Shown here in pieces: positions 45,560-57,849 of a DNA stretch of 64,000 nt (the first letter of the stretch is position 1; each line of letters starts with the position of its first letter). A program made the position numbers and the translations under genes. The notes under the pieces were generated by a model, which was not told the DNA's origin, did not search any database, and saw only the letters and a program-made list of their open reading frames with translations. This DNA is from Isoetes taiwanensis (taxonomy: Eukaryota; Streptophyta; Lycopodiopsida; Isoetales; Isoetaceae), in contig JAJEKV010000112.1 in assembly GCA_021234155.1 (NCBI GenBank), forward strand, positions 2,474,282 to 2,538,281, written 5' to 3'.

Positions 45560-48200
45560 TGAACATTCAAATTAAAGCTTATTACAAGCTCTATTTTTTG
45601 CCCCATGTCCGTTGGATTTTCGCCTACTACCGAAGTGTCTCATTTTCCACCGAATAACTTTCCGCTACATCAGAAAAAAAAAAATAAACTTGTTTTTCCA
45701 CACAACGAAATGAGGCATGTCCCAAACTCATTCCGTACGAACTGGGAGTCCCATTTTCTTCCGGGGGAAATCCCCCGGAACATAATACGACAGCAACTAT
45801 GTGCCAATCGGAAGGCTTCCTGCCCGTAAAATTTGCAAGGATGGAAAGCGGGATCGGTGTTGCCAAAACAAGAGCGCATGCAGTTTCCCTCCATCGAAAT
45901 TCCTGTTGTTTCCCTCCATCGAAATTCCTCCATCGAAATTCTCTGCTAGCGCCATTGCCTTCCTGTGAATTTTATTGAAAGAGGTCAGTGTTCTTCAAAT
46001 TCGTAGGGTTCTAAACAGGAGTTTTATTGTGTGTATTCCTCAGATTTGGCTCATTGTATTTTCTAAATGTGCTTATGCTGATTGATTTTCTGTGTCATGA
46101 TGCATCAATCTCATTGAATTAGGATGTACATGGTTTCCTAATTATTTGCTAATGCTGAAATTTTCCGTGGCATTTGACATTGTCATTGATGTTTCATTCA
46201 ACTGTTTATTGACGTTGCTGTGCATTTTCTCAAGTTCTCATTGTAGAATAGGGCAAGCCAAACTCTAATATTACTTTGACCGAATTAGAGATTTTGCTGA
46301 GTTTTTTTTGCTGATTAGGCTGCCAGATAGTTTTCAGTTCCACAGATACAAGGTTCTTGCTCTGACTTGTCATATTCAAGTGTAATGATGTTAATAAAAA
46401 AATAACAGTTTTCCTTTGAGCATGCAGTAATATTTATGACCTATTTATATTTCTTCTAATTGAACTCTGAATTTTTGTTATCCTATATCAAAAATTGGAA
46501 GAGAGATCATAGAGAGTTGGATAGCAGTAGATAGGATTAAAATATGGGACTGTAGGTTGTATAGAATGAAAAAGAAGTTTAGGAGGAACATCTTAATGCT
46601 ATTGCGGATGTTTATGTCAGAGTGCTTTAGCCAGAAGACCTTAAATGGCAGGATGCAAAGCTCACTGAAGCAAGTGCATGTTCAAATTTGATCTTTGATG
46701 ATCGGCCATCTTGTTTATCTATTTTATATCTCTCTCCTGGTTTAATGTATTTCTGACTTGGTCATTTGACAGATATCAATTTGTTATACGGATAGTCTTA
46801 AAAGTATATCCTCTTTTGGAAATGCATTATATAGATTGCATGCACAAGGAAACAAATTGATAGATTTCTTCTTTCATATATTGTTTAACCTGATATTTGT
46901 TATTTGGTCTTGTTTTTTTGAAGATTTGGACTCGTTTGGTATGCTATTTCCTTGGAAGTTTTGCTTTAAAAAAGTTTTTGGGTTGCAAAAGTAACATAAT
47001 TTTAGCAGGTGATGATCGGCCAGCTTGATTTTCTATGATCTTTTTGAACCTATCAAACTGAGTCTTTTGAACCAAATAGGAGCTATGGATCAAGCAATAG
47101 GTTCCTCTGGCCCATGCTTACATGACAAGAATGAAAAAAATGAACGAGATAAATTGTCTTGATAAATCATTGTTTGTCGTTTCTGAGCTTGGTCATTTAT
47201 CTCTGAAAGTTTGGCAACCACTTTTCATCTAAACATGTATGGGATTATACCACTGGGTTCTGATGCTTAGGATAAGAAATGCGCTTGCAAAGAAATGATG
47301 GGATTCATAGTTCGATGACATCCACCAAGAATGTACTAAGGGATCATTAAACTAGAAGAATGGAGGAGATACAAACAAGGGAACAATGATGGAAATGGCT
47401 ACAGTATAATAGATGTTTATATTCTAGTCAAAGATATAATAGTTAATAGCCAAAGAGATTGCGAAATACACAATAATATAAGAAGTTACATTCGACATTA
47501 GGCTCGAGATTTGGACATCTTAGCGTCAAAGGTAGGGGCATGATAAGGACCTAAACCTTGGCGAGATCAAGCCACAAAAAAACCTTGGTTATACTCTAGA
47601 TAAATTTGCCCCAATGGCAAGGCATGGATGAGAAGATTGGCATATAAGCAAATAAAAGGCCTAAGAATGAGATCCCGCAAGAATACAATCAAAAGTTATG
47701 CCTTTGTTACTGGAGAAGGGGCTCACTGTCAGATTGCGTGTTATTGAAGTTACAAAGCAACAAGGTTGGACGAAACAAAAATAAACCATTGAATTTTATA
47801 TATGCCTACAAAAGTCCAAATTTGGACGACAAAGTAGCAACAAATGGACTGGACTTTTGGACGCGTAATGCTGTCATGACGTTTCGAAATCTGTTACTGG
47901 ATTTCCTTAGCTCCGTTGTTAGATGACAGGGAACTTTAAACCTGCCATGGAACTCCAATATATATGTTCTTGATTTCCTTTGCTCAGTTACTTCACTGGA
48001 AACTGAAAACCTGCCACATAAAGACTCCATCTTTTTGTACATTTCTTTAGACAATTTAAACCCATTATTAAAGAAACCCTAGCTCCACTCGGGATGCTGC
48101 AAAAACAGGTTTGTGACTACCAAAACCAGCGCCAAACATTCTCAAACAAGTAGACTATACCGATGATATATATGTACACAGGAAGCTCTGGGATTAGTTG
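45560..48200. other. Intergenic region without a recognisable gene
   Basis: AT-rich. The word CCTCCATCGAAATTC is repeated three times near 45892-45940. Nothing else is supported. Confidence 0.45.
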
Positions 48201-48223
48201 TTTGAGACTAACAGATGGCTCAT

Positions 48224-48295
48224 GGAGTATTCCGAGAATTGAACTCGGGACCTCTTGCACCCTAAGCAAGAATCATACTACTAGACCAAATACCC
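48224..48295 (-). tRNA. tRNA-Pro(AGG), copy 1
   Basis: A 72-base cloverleaf reads on the minus strand from GGGTATTTGGTCTAG. The anticodon arm is CTTGC-TTAGGGT-GCAAG (anticodon AGG) and the T arm is CCGAG-TTCAATT-CTCGG. The acceptor has one G-T wobble, and the D loop has AGTAG where AGTGG is expected, which weakens the A box. It may be functional or slightly decayed. Confidence 0.75.
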
Positions 48296-48415
48296 TAAGA
48301 CGTTTTGTGAGGCTATTATGAAATATAAATGTTTATTGGCTTTTCATCCTTTTGACATCCTGACATGAGTGGATATTAAATGCTTATATCAAATAAGAGA
48401 AAGGACATAGTTCAT

Positions 48416-48487
48416 GGGGTATTCCGAGAATTGAAATCGGGACCTCTTGCACCCTAAGCAAGAATCATACCACTAGACCAAATACTC
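48416..48487 (-). tRNA. tRNA-Pro(AGG), copy 2, probably a pseudogene
   Basis: Same family and anticodon arm as copy 1. The 5' acceptor reads GAGTATT against AATACCC (one mismatch), and the T stem has a G-to-T change giving one mismatch. The flanks are shared with copy 1, so it arose by tandem duplication. Confidence 0.7.
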
Positions 48488-48937
48488 TAAAACATACCAT
48501 GAATCTACAATCTCAAGTGTGCAACCCTTTCACATCCATTGTATAATTGGACATTCTGTTTTGACACCTTGCATGTCCAGATAGAGCTGTCTAGAGTGGT
48601 TCTTGTTGGTGAAAATGGTTGTACACATTTTTACTTAAGCTCACAATTAGGCTTATAATTAAACTATTTTACGTGAGCAATTTATCTTCTATGAATACTC
48701 AATTGCTTTTACATTATTTTCTTTTTGAATATTCATAAAGATTGAGATATAGTGACGACTTGATCTTGGGATTTTTGAATAAGCACTCGAATGGTATAAC
48801 TAGATTGCATCTCTTTGGCGTATTGCTAGAGTGACCGAATTAGAATACATCCGTCGTAACATTAGGCAACCTAGAGTGTTTAATTCAATCATGTCATTGA
48901 ATGTTGCACGAAGTGATATCCTCACAAAAAGCATAAT

Positions 48938-49009
48938 GGAGTATTCCGAGAATTGAACTCGAGACCTCTTGCACCCAAAGCAAGAATCATACCACTAGAC
49001 CAAATACCC
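48938..49009 (-). tRNA. tRNA-Pro(TGG), anticodon-changed copy
   Basis: Same body, but the anticodon loop is TTTGGGT instead of TTAGGGT, so the anticodon is TGG; it still encodes proline. Stems are intact, with one G-T in the acceptor and one in the T stem. A TTTTT run lies about 10 bases past the 3' end on the minus strand, as a pol III terminator would. Confidence 0.8.
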
Positions 49010-49120
49010 TTATAAGTCTATTACGAAAATAAAGTTGTATTGGCTTTGCATCCCTTTAACTTTTTGACGCGAGTGAGATGTTAAATGCTTATATCAAATA
49101 AATGAAACACCATAGCTCAT

Positions 49121-49192
49121 GGGGTATTCCGAGAATTGAACTCGGGACCTCTTGCACCCTAAGCAAGAATCATACCACTAGACCAAATACCC
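49121..49192 (-). tRNA. tRNA-Pro(AGG), best-preserved copy
   Basis: A fully paired acceptor (GGGTATT/AATACCC), anticodon stem and T stem, and a canonical A-box region TGGTCTAGTGG. The flank beyond its 5' end (49193-49275) repeats the flank of copy 1 almost exactly. Confidence 0.87.
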
Positions 49193-49278
49193 TAAGACGT
49201 TTTGTGAGGCTATTATGAAATATAAATTTTTATTAACTTTTCATCCCTTTGACATCCTGACATGAGTGGATATTAAAT

Positions 49279-49372
49279 TAGCTCAGATGGTAGAGCCCTT
49301 GCTTTGTATGCAAGAGGTACCGGGATTGATATTGACGATTGCAAGAGGTATCGGGATTGATATTGACGACTT
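49279..49372 (+). pseudogene. tRNA-Ala-like pseudogene with internally repeated 3' half
   Basis: TAGCTCAGATGGTAGAGC is joined directly to the tRNA-Pro flank. The anticodon loop has decayed to TTTGTAT, and the segment GCAAGAGGTAYCGGGATTGA is duplicated. The acceptor stem is not recoverable. Confidence 0.7.
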
Positions 49373-49439
49373 CAATTTTTTTTTTCTCCATCTAATTAAA
49401 TCTTTTTCCTTAAACTTTCATATATGGATGTTTTTTTTT

Positions 49440-49518
49440 GTGGATGCATGGTATAGTTCAGATGGTAGAGTGCTCGCTTTGCATGCGAGAAGTATCGGGA
49501 TCGATACTTGGCATCTTC
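49440..49518 (+). pseudogene. tRNA-Ala(TGC)-like pseudogene
   Basis: The anticodon arm CTCGC-TTTGCAT-GCGAG is perfect (TGC). The D arm is TAGTTCAGATGGTAGAG. The T stem carries several C-to-T changes, and about five extra bases sit between the acceptor and the D arm. Confidence 0.7.
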
Positions 49519-49605
49519 AAATTTTATTTTTCTCCATTTAATTAAACTTTTTTCCTTAAACCCTCCTCCATATGGAGATGTTTCTCAATAAATGCATTAA
49601 ACACA

Positions 49606-49680
49606 TATGGCAGGTATAGTTCAGATGTTAGAGTGCTTGCTTTGCATGTGAGAGGTACTCAGATCGATGTTTGATGCTTG
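49606..49680 (+). pseudogene. tRNA-Ala-like pseudogene, most decayed copy
   Basis: TATAGTTCAGATGTTAGAG and GCTTTGCATG remain, but stems are broken. The sequence after the previous copy and around this one (CTCCATYTAATTAAAYTTTTTTCC) is shared, so the units of about 165 bp were tandemly duplicated. Confidence 0.65.
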
Positions 49681-50499
49681 TTTTACTAGGGAAGATGCAG
49701 AGTTAAAAAGATCAAAGATGTCTGGGCATGGCGCCTTCAAGACCATCGCCAGAGCAGGACACAGAAAAAAACATTGTCGTCTCCAAGCCGCCGTCGCTGA
49801 AGCGCGATTCTGTAAGAAGTGCCACAGAATTTTCTTAAGTTATTTCCATGTTAAGAGAATGTATGTTTACCAAACATTCCGGTGTGTCAGGCACGCCTCC
49901 GTGCTGACGCGCATCGACATGCCTTTTACACTGGAATGCCTTCCACACAGACATTCCTTTATATGTAACGTTTCTTCATTGGCACGGTAATGTTCTTTGT
50001 TACAGCCTTATACACGTAGATGTACACATTTTATAAATTGAACTAAATTAAATTGAATTGAACTGAACTGAATTTAATTTAAATCTACACCTCCAAGCCT
50101 CTCGCTCGGCAATACAAGTTTTCTTAAGAAAGAACTTCTTTCGCAATTACTTCTTTTGCAATTTAGCCACAGGAATATATGTCAACAGAGGACTCCAAGT
50201 GCAACATAACGTCAATATTTGTCCATGAGTGTGAAGAAGAACTCAAGAGCTATTACACTGGAGTGTGCTTCTCCCTGCATAGTAAGGAGCCACTCACAGA
50301 AGCATGGATTCTTTCTTTAGATGAGACCTCTTTGAAAACGGAGTTTATCAACTGTTTAGTCCATAAATTCATTCCTATTCCACATCATAAAGGTAAAGTT
50401 CTGGCTTATGAGCTGATCCGACCACTTACATATGACCATTCAATATTTTGAAAGTAGATAGTATTTTGAAATTACTTTTAACTGAAAATAACCTTTTGC
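49681..50499. other. Intergenic region, two motif-free ORFs
   Basis: Frames at 49667-49990 and 50179-50451 (90 codons, ATG start) are open but match nothing I recognise. They could be chance. Confidence 0.35.
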
Positions 50500-50850
50500 T
50501 TGAAAATACCATAATATTTTAAACAATCCTCTGTTTATTTGGTAATTTCCCTTTCACTCAATCCTCTTTTATTTAGAAATACTCTAATCCATTTGCAAAT
50601 TTGCTTTTGAACTAGTCACCTTTTCTTAAAAATAACCCCAATCCATTCGCAAATTCCCTTTTTGAACAAGTCCCCTTTTGTTGAAATTACCCCAAACCAT
50701 TGGCAAATTCCCTTTTGGCCCAATCCCCCTTTCTTCAAAATACCCCAATGTGCATTTGTAATCCCCTATTTCTATTAATTCCCCCATTCGAATATGCCCT
50801 TTTTGTTCAACAATCCCCCATTTTTACTAATCTCCCCCTGTACAATATAC
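50500..50850. repeat. Degenerate tandem repeat, about 57-bp unit
   Basis: Repeated blocks of the form CCATTSGCAAATTCCCTTTT followed by CAAKYCCCCTTTT and an A-rich link recur about four to five times with heavy divergence. Confidence 0.65.
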
Positions 50851-51899
50851 CCTTTCGTTCAAGAATTCTCCGTTGCAAAGAAAATTATCCATTGCTCTCG
50901 AGTTCCCGGTTCCTCAATGGGGGAATTTCCAGGGGATATAAGCACCTTTTTTGTTGTGTATTGTTGTGAGCAAACATTTATCAAAGAAGAGAGCGGATTA
51001 GGGTCCTACTTAGGAGATGCTATCTCGCTTAGAAGAGTCGCCGTCCATTCCGCATCGAGAAAGTGAGATACTATGGTCGGGGAACCCGTTTGCCGGGGCC
51101 AATAATGACCCTTAGGGTGAGTGCAACTTGCCATGGTTGCACAAGTCCCGCGGAGTTGTTGCCACCACAGCATGGGTCTACACAAGGTAGCCTTCTAATA
51201 TAAAACGGAGCCATTATAAATAAAATGAGAAACCATTGGTAAAGGGGTTGGCTTGGGTCCAAGAGGTTAGCGGTTCAATCGCACCGTATGCCTCTTTCTT
51301 TTTAAAAGAGTTGTGGTCTAGAAATAGAACATTAGCTATGTATAACAAATATATAAAACATAAATATTACATAAAAAGAAAGTTGGCATGGCGGTAAGGA
51401 TCTAAGGTTGGAATTAGGAGGTCACGGGTCCAAAATGTGGGCGATTTTTTTTTTTTTTCGGTTGGTCAATGGTCAAACTGGCGCAGTTCTGTTTTTTTTT
51501 TAGTTTAAAATTGCAAAATAAAATGCTTTTTCCCAAGTGCGCCGATTTGGCATTTTGGGCTGTTTTATGATCCTGGGAACTTGGCCAAAGAATGTTCTAG
51601 ACTAATTAGGGTATTCCGGCGCAATGGAATGAAACTTGCTGCAATCTGAGTTTTCTAGAGAAAGTTATGGCCTCTGGAAGAAAGGGACCATATTCTGCCG
51701 AAACAACATAACTTCATCCTAATATTTTGAATTTTTTTCCTATCTAGCTCATTCCTCACCTACTTAGGCCAAAATTCATCTTACTTACGGATTTGGTGTA
51801 ACTTTCCTACATTGGAGGTCCCCTACTATCTAAACGGTCTAACGAGTTAGACATGGCCATGTCACATTTAAGGGTCTGAAAGGCCAGTGCTATGATCTG
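50851..51899. other. Intergenic region with tRNA-like/SINE-like words
   Basis: GGTTAGCGGTTCAATCGC (about 51265) and GGAGGTCACGGGTCCAAAA (about 51416) resemble pol III B boxes, but no complete cloverleaf or SINE body is visible. Confidence 0.35.
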
Positions 51900-52220
51900 G
51901 TCTACCACCTTAATAGTCGGATGGAAGTGTCCCAGTACATAGCAAAAAGAAACTCCACTCTCAAATATTTGTAGGTGGGTGCCGCTTCCACATTTTGCCC
52001 CTGGTAACTGAAGGAGGAGCCCTCAGCTGATGTGAGGATGATATGAGGAGGACCACCTTAGTCTTGGCTACTTTGACCCGCATGTCAGTCGCCGAGCAGA
52101 ATGTGTCCAAGGCATCGAGATGGTGGTGCTGCCCGCTGGAATGTAAGTTAGGAGATCCACATCATCAACATATATTAGCTGCCTGGTGATCTGTTTTGCC
52201 TTGCAATAGGTGATTTGATC
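51900..52220 (-). pseudogene. LINE reverse transcriptase fragment (YVDD)
   Basis: The minus strand reads QLIYVDDVDLLTY near 52165-52190 and, after a frame change, HLDALDTFCSATDMRVKVAK and TKVVLL. This is the catalytic YxDD block and the following motif of non-LTR RT. It lies in opposite orientation to the next LINE. Confidence 0.75.
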
Positions 52221-52225
52221 GAGAC

Positions 52226-53885
52226 TGCAAGCTACAAAGGAAGAAATTTAAATTGGCAAAGGGAGAGGCAAGGGTCAAAGCAAGGAAGGACTATGTTTAA
52301 GAGGAAGAAAAAAGCCTACTTACATAGATTATATGAATAGATGATGATGGAGTTGCTTAATGGTCCAAAAAAGTTCTGGAATAGATTGAAACCATCCCAA
52401 AAGCAGAGTACACTGATTGAGATTGGCGTATTGAAGAGCATGTTGAGCAGCTTTATTACATACCAGGGGTTGTCACGAACATGGATGGCATGGACGGTGA
52501 GAGGTTGTGTTTCTCACTAGAGGATACATGTGGTGGGCTTCAAAGGATGTCCAATGGTACGGCGGTTGATGCAGAAGGGGTGATGGCTGAAATGTTTTAG
52601 TGGGCAGGAGATAGAGTGGCAAAAATTCTAATGAAATTATTCGATGCTACCATACAAGAAGGTTTCCCACATTACTTGGCAAATTAATAGGGCAATTCTT
52701 CTTCATAAGGCAAATGATGATTCTGACCCCAATAACTATCGTATTATTATGATCTGTAGTTTTGATGCTAAGCTCTTTGCCACCATGTTGGACACTAAAA
52801 TCAACACGTGGTCTGAGGCCAATGACGTGAGGACTAAAGGGCAACCAGACTTCAAGGTTAAGAAATCTACAACCGACCATTCAGTCATTATGAGAGCCAT
52901 GATGGACTCTGTTATTGGGAAGCGGAAGCCTTTGTTTGCACTATTTGTACCTGGAGGTTTTCTCCAGGTCAGAATTCCTTCTGGAGGGTTCCCATGAGCA
53001 CCTGCTTTCGACGAACTTAGGTTTCAGGCCTAGACAAAAAGTAATGCATCACTTTTTCCTAGCGCCCATGTCTTGGACCTGAATCTGAGCAATCGGCTTA
53101 GATTTTATCCTTGTGCATTAATTCAGATTTGCAAGAAAAAGCCTTAAGGTCTACTGATTCATGGAAATGCAAAAACCTTCACTCCAGGTTTAGCATTCAG
53201 GTCTTCGGCTCCAGATCCTTTCATGGGAAAGCCCCCTTAGCATCTCCTTCTGGGACAACCAATAAGCAAAATTCATTAAGTAGAAGTATAAAATGCACAT
53301 CCTTTGGTCATGTGATGAAAAGCCTTTGACATGGTTTGAAGAACACATCTATGGGACAGAATGGCAAGGCTTGAGGTACCCTTGCGTATAGACAGGCAGT
53401 CGCAAGGCCTTATGATAAGGTCAACTTTCTTTTCCATACAATAGTGCAGAGTCTATTGAGAGCAATGCGGGGTTTAAGCAAGGCTGCCCTCTCCTGCCTA
53501 CACTTTTTGGTCTTTTATAGGTCAATTGGAAGACTGTGTAGTTTAGAATGGCGGTGCTGGGATGCCCTTGAATGGATATGCTCTTTTGCTATTGTTGTAT
53601 GCTGATGATATGTTGCTATTGTCTAAGAGTGTGGCAAGCCTACAGAAACATTTAAATGTCCTGAGTGATTTCTGTGATACAACGAGCATGCAAGTCAATA
53701 TGACTAAGACCAAGATAGTAGTATTTGGGACTACAAAGGTGGACCATGTAAAAGTATTCTACAAGGGGGAGCAAGTTGAGCTTGTGGATAATTATAAGTA
53801 CCTTGGCCTGGTTGTGGACAAGATCCCCAATTGGAATATTGCAACTGAACAAAAGCATCCAGGAGCTTCTACTTGCTGGTGATTT
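52226..53885 (+). pseudogene. LINE fragment with RT domain, interrupted
   Basis: The region before the RT core is read in broken frames near 52340-52620. The RT start (DPNNYRIIMICSFDAKLFAT) is at about 52722, and RKPLFALF is followed, after an insertion, by KAFDMV at about 53320. GFKQGCPLLPTLFGLL lies at about 53468. The catalytic LLYADDMLLLSKSVASLQKH is at about 53590, then MQVNMTKTKIVVFG and NYKYLGLVVD. The order matches a non-LTR retrotransposon RT. Multiple stops show decay. Confidence 0.85.
52950..53316. mobile_element. Insertion inside the LINE RT
   Basis: About 367 bp separates codons that are adjacent in intact RTs (FALF and KKAFD). It starts with a small hairpin CCTGGAGGTTTTCTCCAGG. 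No clear terminal repeats or target duplication were found. Confidence 0.5.
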
Positions 53886-54008
53886 ATGATCTATAGGAGC
53901 TATAAGTCTTTGCTTTGAAGGCCTTTAGAAAATTTGTTGAAACTAGAAGTGGAAAGCTTAACGAGAGTGATCTGAACTTACTAGCCTCCTTTTTTTTTAA
54001 GAAAAACC

Positions 54009-54142
<134 letters not shown>

Positions 54143-54179
54143 TATAACGTCCACAGAGACCAAATTGGCCATGGGACAC

Positions 54180-55065
54180 AAACAACAAAAGGGGTATGGA
54201 AACCCAAAATGTATAAAGAAAAAGATAATGCTAATGCTAATGGCAACAACTAAACAAACTATTGGAAATCTATACTTGATCTTTTTCCCTTTTGTTTTAA
54301 GGACATCTTTTCAAGACTTCATCATCAGAAGCTGGGCACTAACCCGAGTCACAAAAAAGCTTCAACTTAAGCTCATACCTCAAAAGATATGTCAAGATAT
54401 TTTTTTTTTTTTACCAATTTGCTATTACAACCATCATTCAATTAAATTGGGATTATATCTATTCCAAAATCGTGCCGTATAAGCCTATTATTTACCTTTG
54501 TATTGATTTAACCATACTTTTGCACTGAGTTCATTTTCAACCTGGGAATATGCATTTTGTGTTGAAATTGAAGGACATTCAAAAATACGATGCAAATCAC
54601 CCATATTATGACTGAATGTTGGCAATATGAAAAGTAGAAAATTGCATATTATTTTATAGCATCTTAGACGACTGCGAAATTTATCTAATAAAATAAGAAA
54701 CCTTTTTCAATAAATAACGGCAAGCAAGTGGCTATAAAACAAAGATTTTCGTAGTACAAATCGCGCCTGGCGCGATTTTGTTGGCATAAATATAGCATGA
54801 TCAAATAATATAAATGCCAAAAATTATTCTGATTCATCGTTAACAGGCACTCCTGAGATCCTTTCGATCATGAACAAACCATGCTCTGGATTCCATAGCA
54901 TATGGATCACAACATCGAAGGGATCGGGATAGAAGCGGACAAGATTCATAGCAACGACAGTCAGCCAGTCTTCAAGTTCTATGCCTCGCTGTCGGCACCT
55001 ACAGAGGTCCTCATGGTTTGTCTTGCAGGTAATGGAATGGGGGTCAGAAGCAAAATGTGCCATAA
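54180..55065. other. Intergenic region, LINE-end remnant and a palindrome
   Basis: 54143-54180 is a LINE 3'-end remnant (minus orientation). At 54758-54778 lies a perfect palindrome with arms AAATCGCGCC and GGCGCGATTT around one T, the same motif as in 62944-62964. No gene is supported. Confidence 0.5.
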
Positions 55066-55068
55066 CAA

Positions 55069-55104
55069 GAAGGAAGGAAGGAAGGAAGGAAGGAAGGAAG
55101 GAAG
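55069..55104 (+). repeat. (AAGG)n microsatellite
   Basis: About nine AAGG units immediately adjoining the 3' end of the minus-strand LINE (read as CCTT units on the LINE strand). Confidence 0.95.
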
Positions 55105-56890
55105 TATATTTTAACGTCCACGGAGGCCAACTGGCCTATGAGACGGTGATACAATATAGCGGAAAGTTTCCAAACACAAAAGAAAACCACAGAAACCCTG
55201 TACAATGTGTCTCTACCACTGGGATGAGAAAACCCCCCATGTGGGAGGAAAAACCCTTGTAGTAGGCGTTGAGAGGCCCTATCTGGACGCTCAAATTCCC
55301 TGTGTTGTGAGGGACTCCCTGACGGTAGAGACTTGCAAAATGTAGGATGCGAGACGTGCAACCATTGGCGAAGCCAGCAGTTGATGAGTTGCTATCTCAG
55401 AGCATCTGAGATCGACATGAGTTGCTCGGATGTGTGCATATGATGGGCATTCCTGTAGAGCATGGTGTTCATCTTCTACTATCTGCATATGACAAAGACC
55501 GCATAATCTCTCATCTTAGGGGATTCCACGCCCTCCATCTGTACCCCGTGGCTGTCTCAGATTACGAGATGGTGGGACCACGTCCTTATTGCAGCTATAG
55601 CTCTCCGTTTCTTGGTAGAGATGTGTGCCTTCAAATCTTGGTGGGGGCCATGTTCAAGCGGCGGATTAACTGCGTGTGGTAGTGCTGTTTTGGGCTTTGC
55701 AAGAGTGGGCGATCCTACGAGAGGCGACAAAGCGCTCATTCAAATGCGACTCTGTTCAGCGATATCCGACATATCCATAATGTGTTGATAGTCTATGGAC
55801 CATCTTGCGAACCATCCCCTACAATGCTCCCCGCCATACTCTCTTGGACATTGTGGCCCTTGTGCCAATAATGAGCCCAGGGGAGGAAGGCGTTGTGCAT
55901 CCATTACATCAACCTTATGGAAATATGCAAGGTGCACGTGCATAGTAGAATCTTTGCGGGGGCCAAAAGCCGATCTCATACAACAAAATCGGATAAGGCA
56001 CCATGTCCTTGGCGCCTAGGTCGTATGTCGGAAAGCCTTCAGACTCTCTCTAGCTTATCCCAAGTACCCTTGCTAACCGCCCCCGGACCTCTACCCCATC
56101 AAACAATACGGGTTCCACGAGTGCTTTCCGAATGAGTGTGCTTTTATGTGCCCAATCAGCGAGATCTATTACATAATGACTATTACTCATTGCATCTGGG
56201 GGCTTTCCATCCCATGGCCGTGACCCTTCTTTCTACCACGGTCATCCCATAGCATGTTAGCAGAGAAATCGATTCCCAGATACTTAAAGGTCCTTACAAC
56301 TTCCATCCTTTGTCCTCTGTAATAGAAGTCTGGGATATCATGCTGCGCAGACAGGATTGGCAACATCTTGGTTTTCTGCTGGTTGACTGTCATTCCTGCT
56401 ATGTCACAGAATTGACTGAGAGCATCCAAATGTTCCTGCATACTCCTAGCTGTATGGGACAATAAGCCCAGATCGTCTGCATAGAGCAACTGTTTTACTG
56501 TATATGCCTCTGGCAACTGCGGGCCACCACCTCCATGTTCTTGCATCCAGGTCTCCAACTTGTCAATATAGAGTCCAAAATGCGTTGGAGATAACGAGCA
56601 TCCCTGTTTAACACCTGTTTACCCGGTGGTCTGATGCAGGCAAAGTGGCATATATTCCGTCATAGAGCCAGTAGATGGCATTCTGCAAATCCTGTGGGAC
56701 ATGTAGCTCCTGCAAGCGTTGCCACAACAGGTCCCAAGGGACCGTATCATATGTCGTCTTAAAATCCATGAAACAGCAATACAAGTCACGTCGTGCATTG
56801 CGGCTAGTAAACAAGCGGAGGCCAAAGTCGATGGCTTGGCAATTTGATGTATATCTATTTATACCTACCAAAATTATTGACGATATATAC
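55105..56890 (-). mobile_element. 5'-truncated LINE with microsatellite tail
   Basis: Minus-strand reading, from high to low coordinates: CCFMDFKTTYDTVPWDLLWQ (about 56770), the catalytic QLLYADDLGLLSHTARSMQE (about 56490), MTVNQQKTKMLPIL and VVRTFKYLGIDF. Near 55470 comes EDEHHALQECPSYAHIR, the Cys/His motif found after RT in many LINEs. The element ends near 55105 and is followed on its own strand by a (CTTC)n tail. Several stops and frame changes occur and nothing remains upstream of the RT palm, as expected for 5' truncation during reverse transcription. Confidence 0.85.
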
Positions 56891-57054
56891 ATACAAATTA
56901 TTGGACGTAATATAGCAAATCATATACATAATAGAATAATACAATATGCATACAGAACCAATAATGCTGCTACAGTTGTATTTCGTCTCTAATAATCAGA
57001 CAAGATGAACGCCATAAAACATTGCAAAGTTATTTTACAATAACACAATATATA

Positions 57055-57618
57055 TTGTCGTCGATTCGCGTAGCGAATCGGCATTCTTGCTCAAGACGAG
57101 CATGCATGCATTGCATGCGTCGCATGCATCGCATGCGTTTTGGACCGTTCGTCAAGTTGGGCGTTTGCTACTTATTGCAGAGTTCTTCATCGACGTTTTC
57201 ATCGGCGCTTCCTCTTCTCTCAGCAGTACCTTATTCTCTTTGATTTGTTTCCAGGCAGGGGAGGGGCTTCTTCCTGCCTGGTTTGGCCAATTTGCGTTGC
57301 TTTCCTGCTGTCCTTTTCGGCCTTTAGCCTTCATCCTGTGACCTTCGTCCTCGATCCTAGTTTGTTAAGGAAGTCCTTTGGTATTCGGGCGCTTTGTTGG
57401 TTTCATGCGAGTCGCAGTGCAAGAATGTCGTCGATTCGCGTAGCGAATCGGCATTCTTGCTCAAGACGAGCATGCATGCATTGCATGCGTCGCATGCATG
57501 CATCGCATGCGTTTTGGACCGTTCGTCAGGTTGGGCGTTTGCTACTTATTGCAGAGTTCTTCATCGACGTTTTCATCGGCGCTTCCTCTTCTCTCAGCAG
57601 TACCTTATTCTCTTTGAA
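57055..57618. repeat. Direct repeat pair, about 190 bp each, with hairpin
   Basis: 57055-57242 and about 57424-57618 are almost identical. Each begins with TGTCGTCGATTCGCG, contains the perfect hairpin CGATTCGCGTAGCGAATCG, then runs of GCATGCATGCATTGCATGCG, and ends CAGTACCTTATTCTCTTTG. A related 40-bp block (CGGGCGCTTTGTTGGTTTCA...) occurs at 57387 and again at 58095, so a larger unit is rearranged here. Confidence 0.9.
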
Positions 57619-57849
57619 CCCACCCTCCCCCCTTCTTTGTTTACTATATTTTGTACAAGTTCTGTTTATCATGTTTTTCCACCCGGTGGGTGATGCTTTT
57701 TTTCCACCCACTGGGTGATGCTATTCTTTGGTATGTTTCTCGTTTGTTGTTGGTGATGTGCAGGTACAGGTTGGCGAGTGCCATCCGTTTTGGCTTCTCC
57801 ATGCGCGGGTTTTTGGGAGCGATTCTATGCCTTACGTTTGTCTAAGCCC

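Noticed and set aside
51215-51440. tRNA or SINE heads
   Set aside because: Only B-box-like words are present; A boxes and stems are not convincing.
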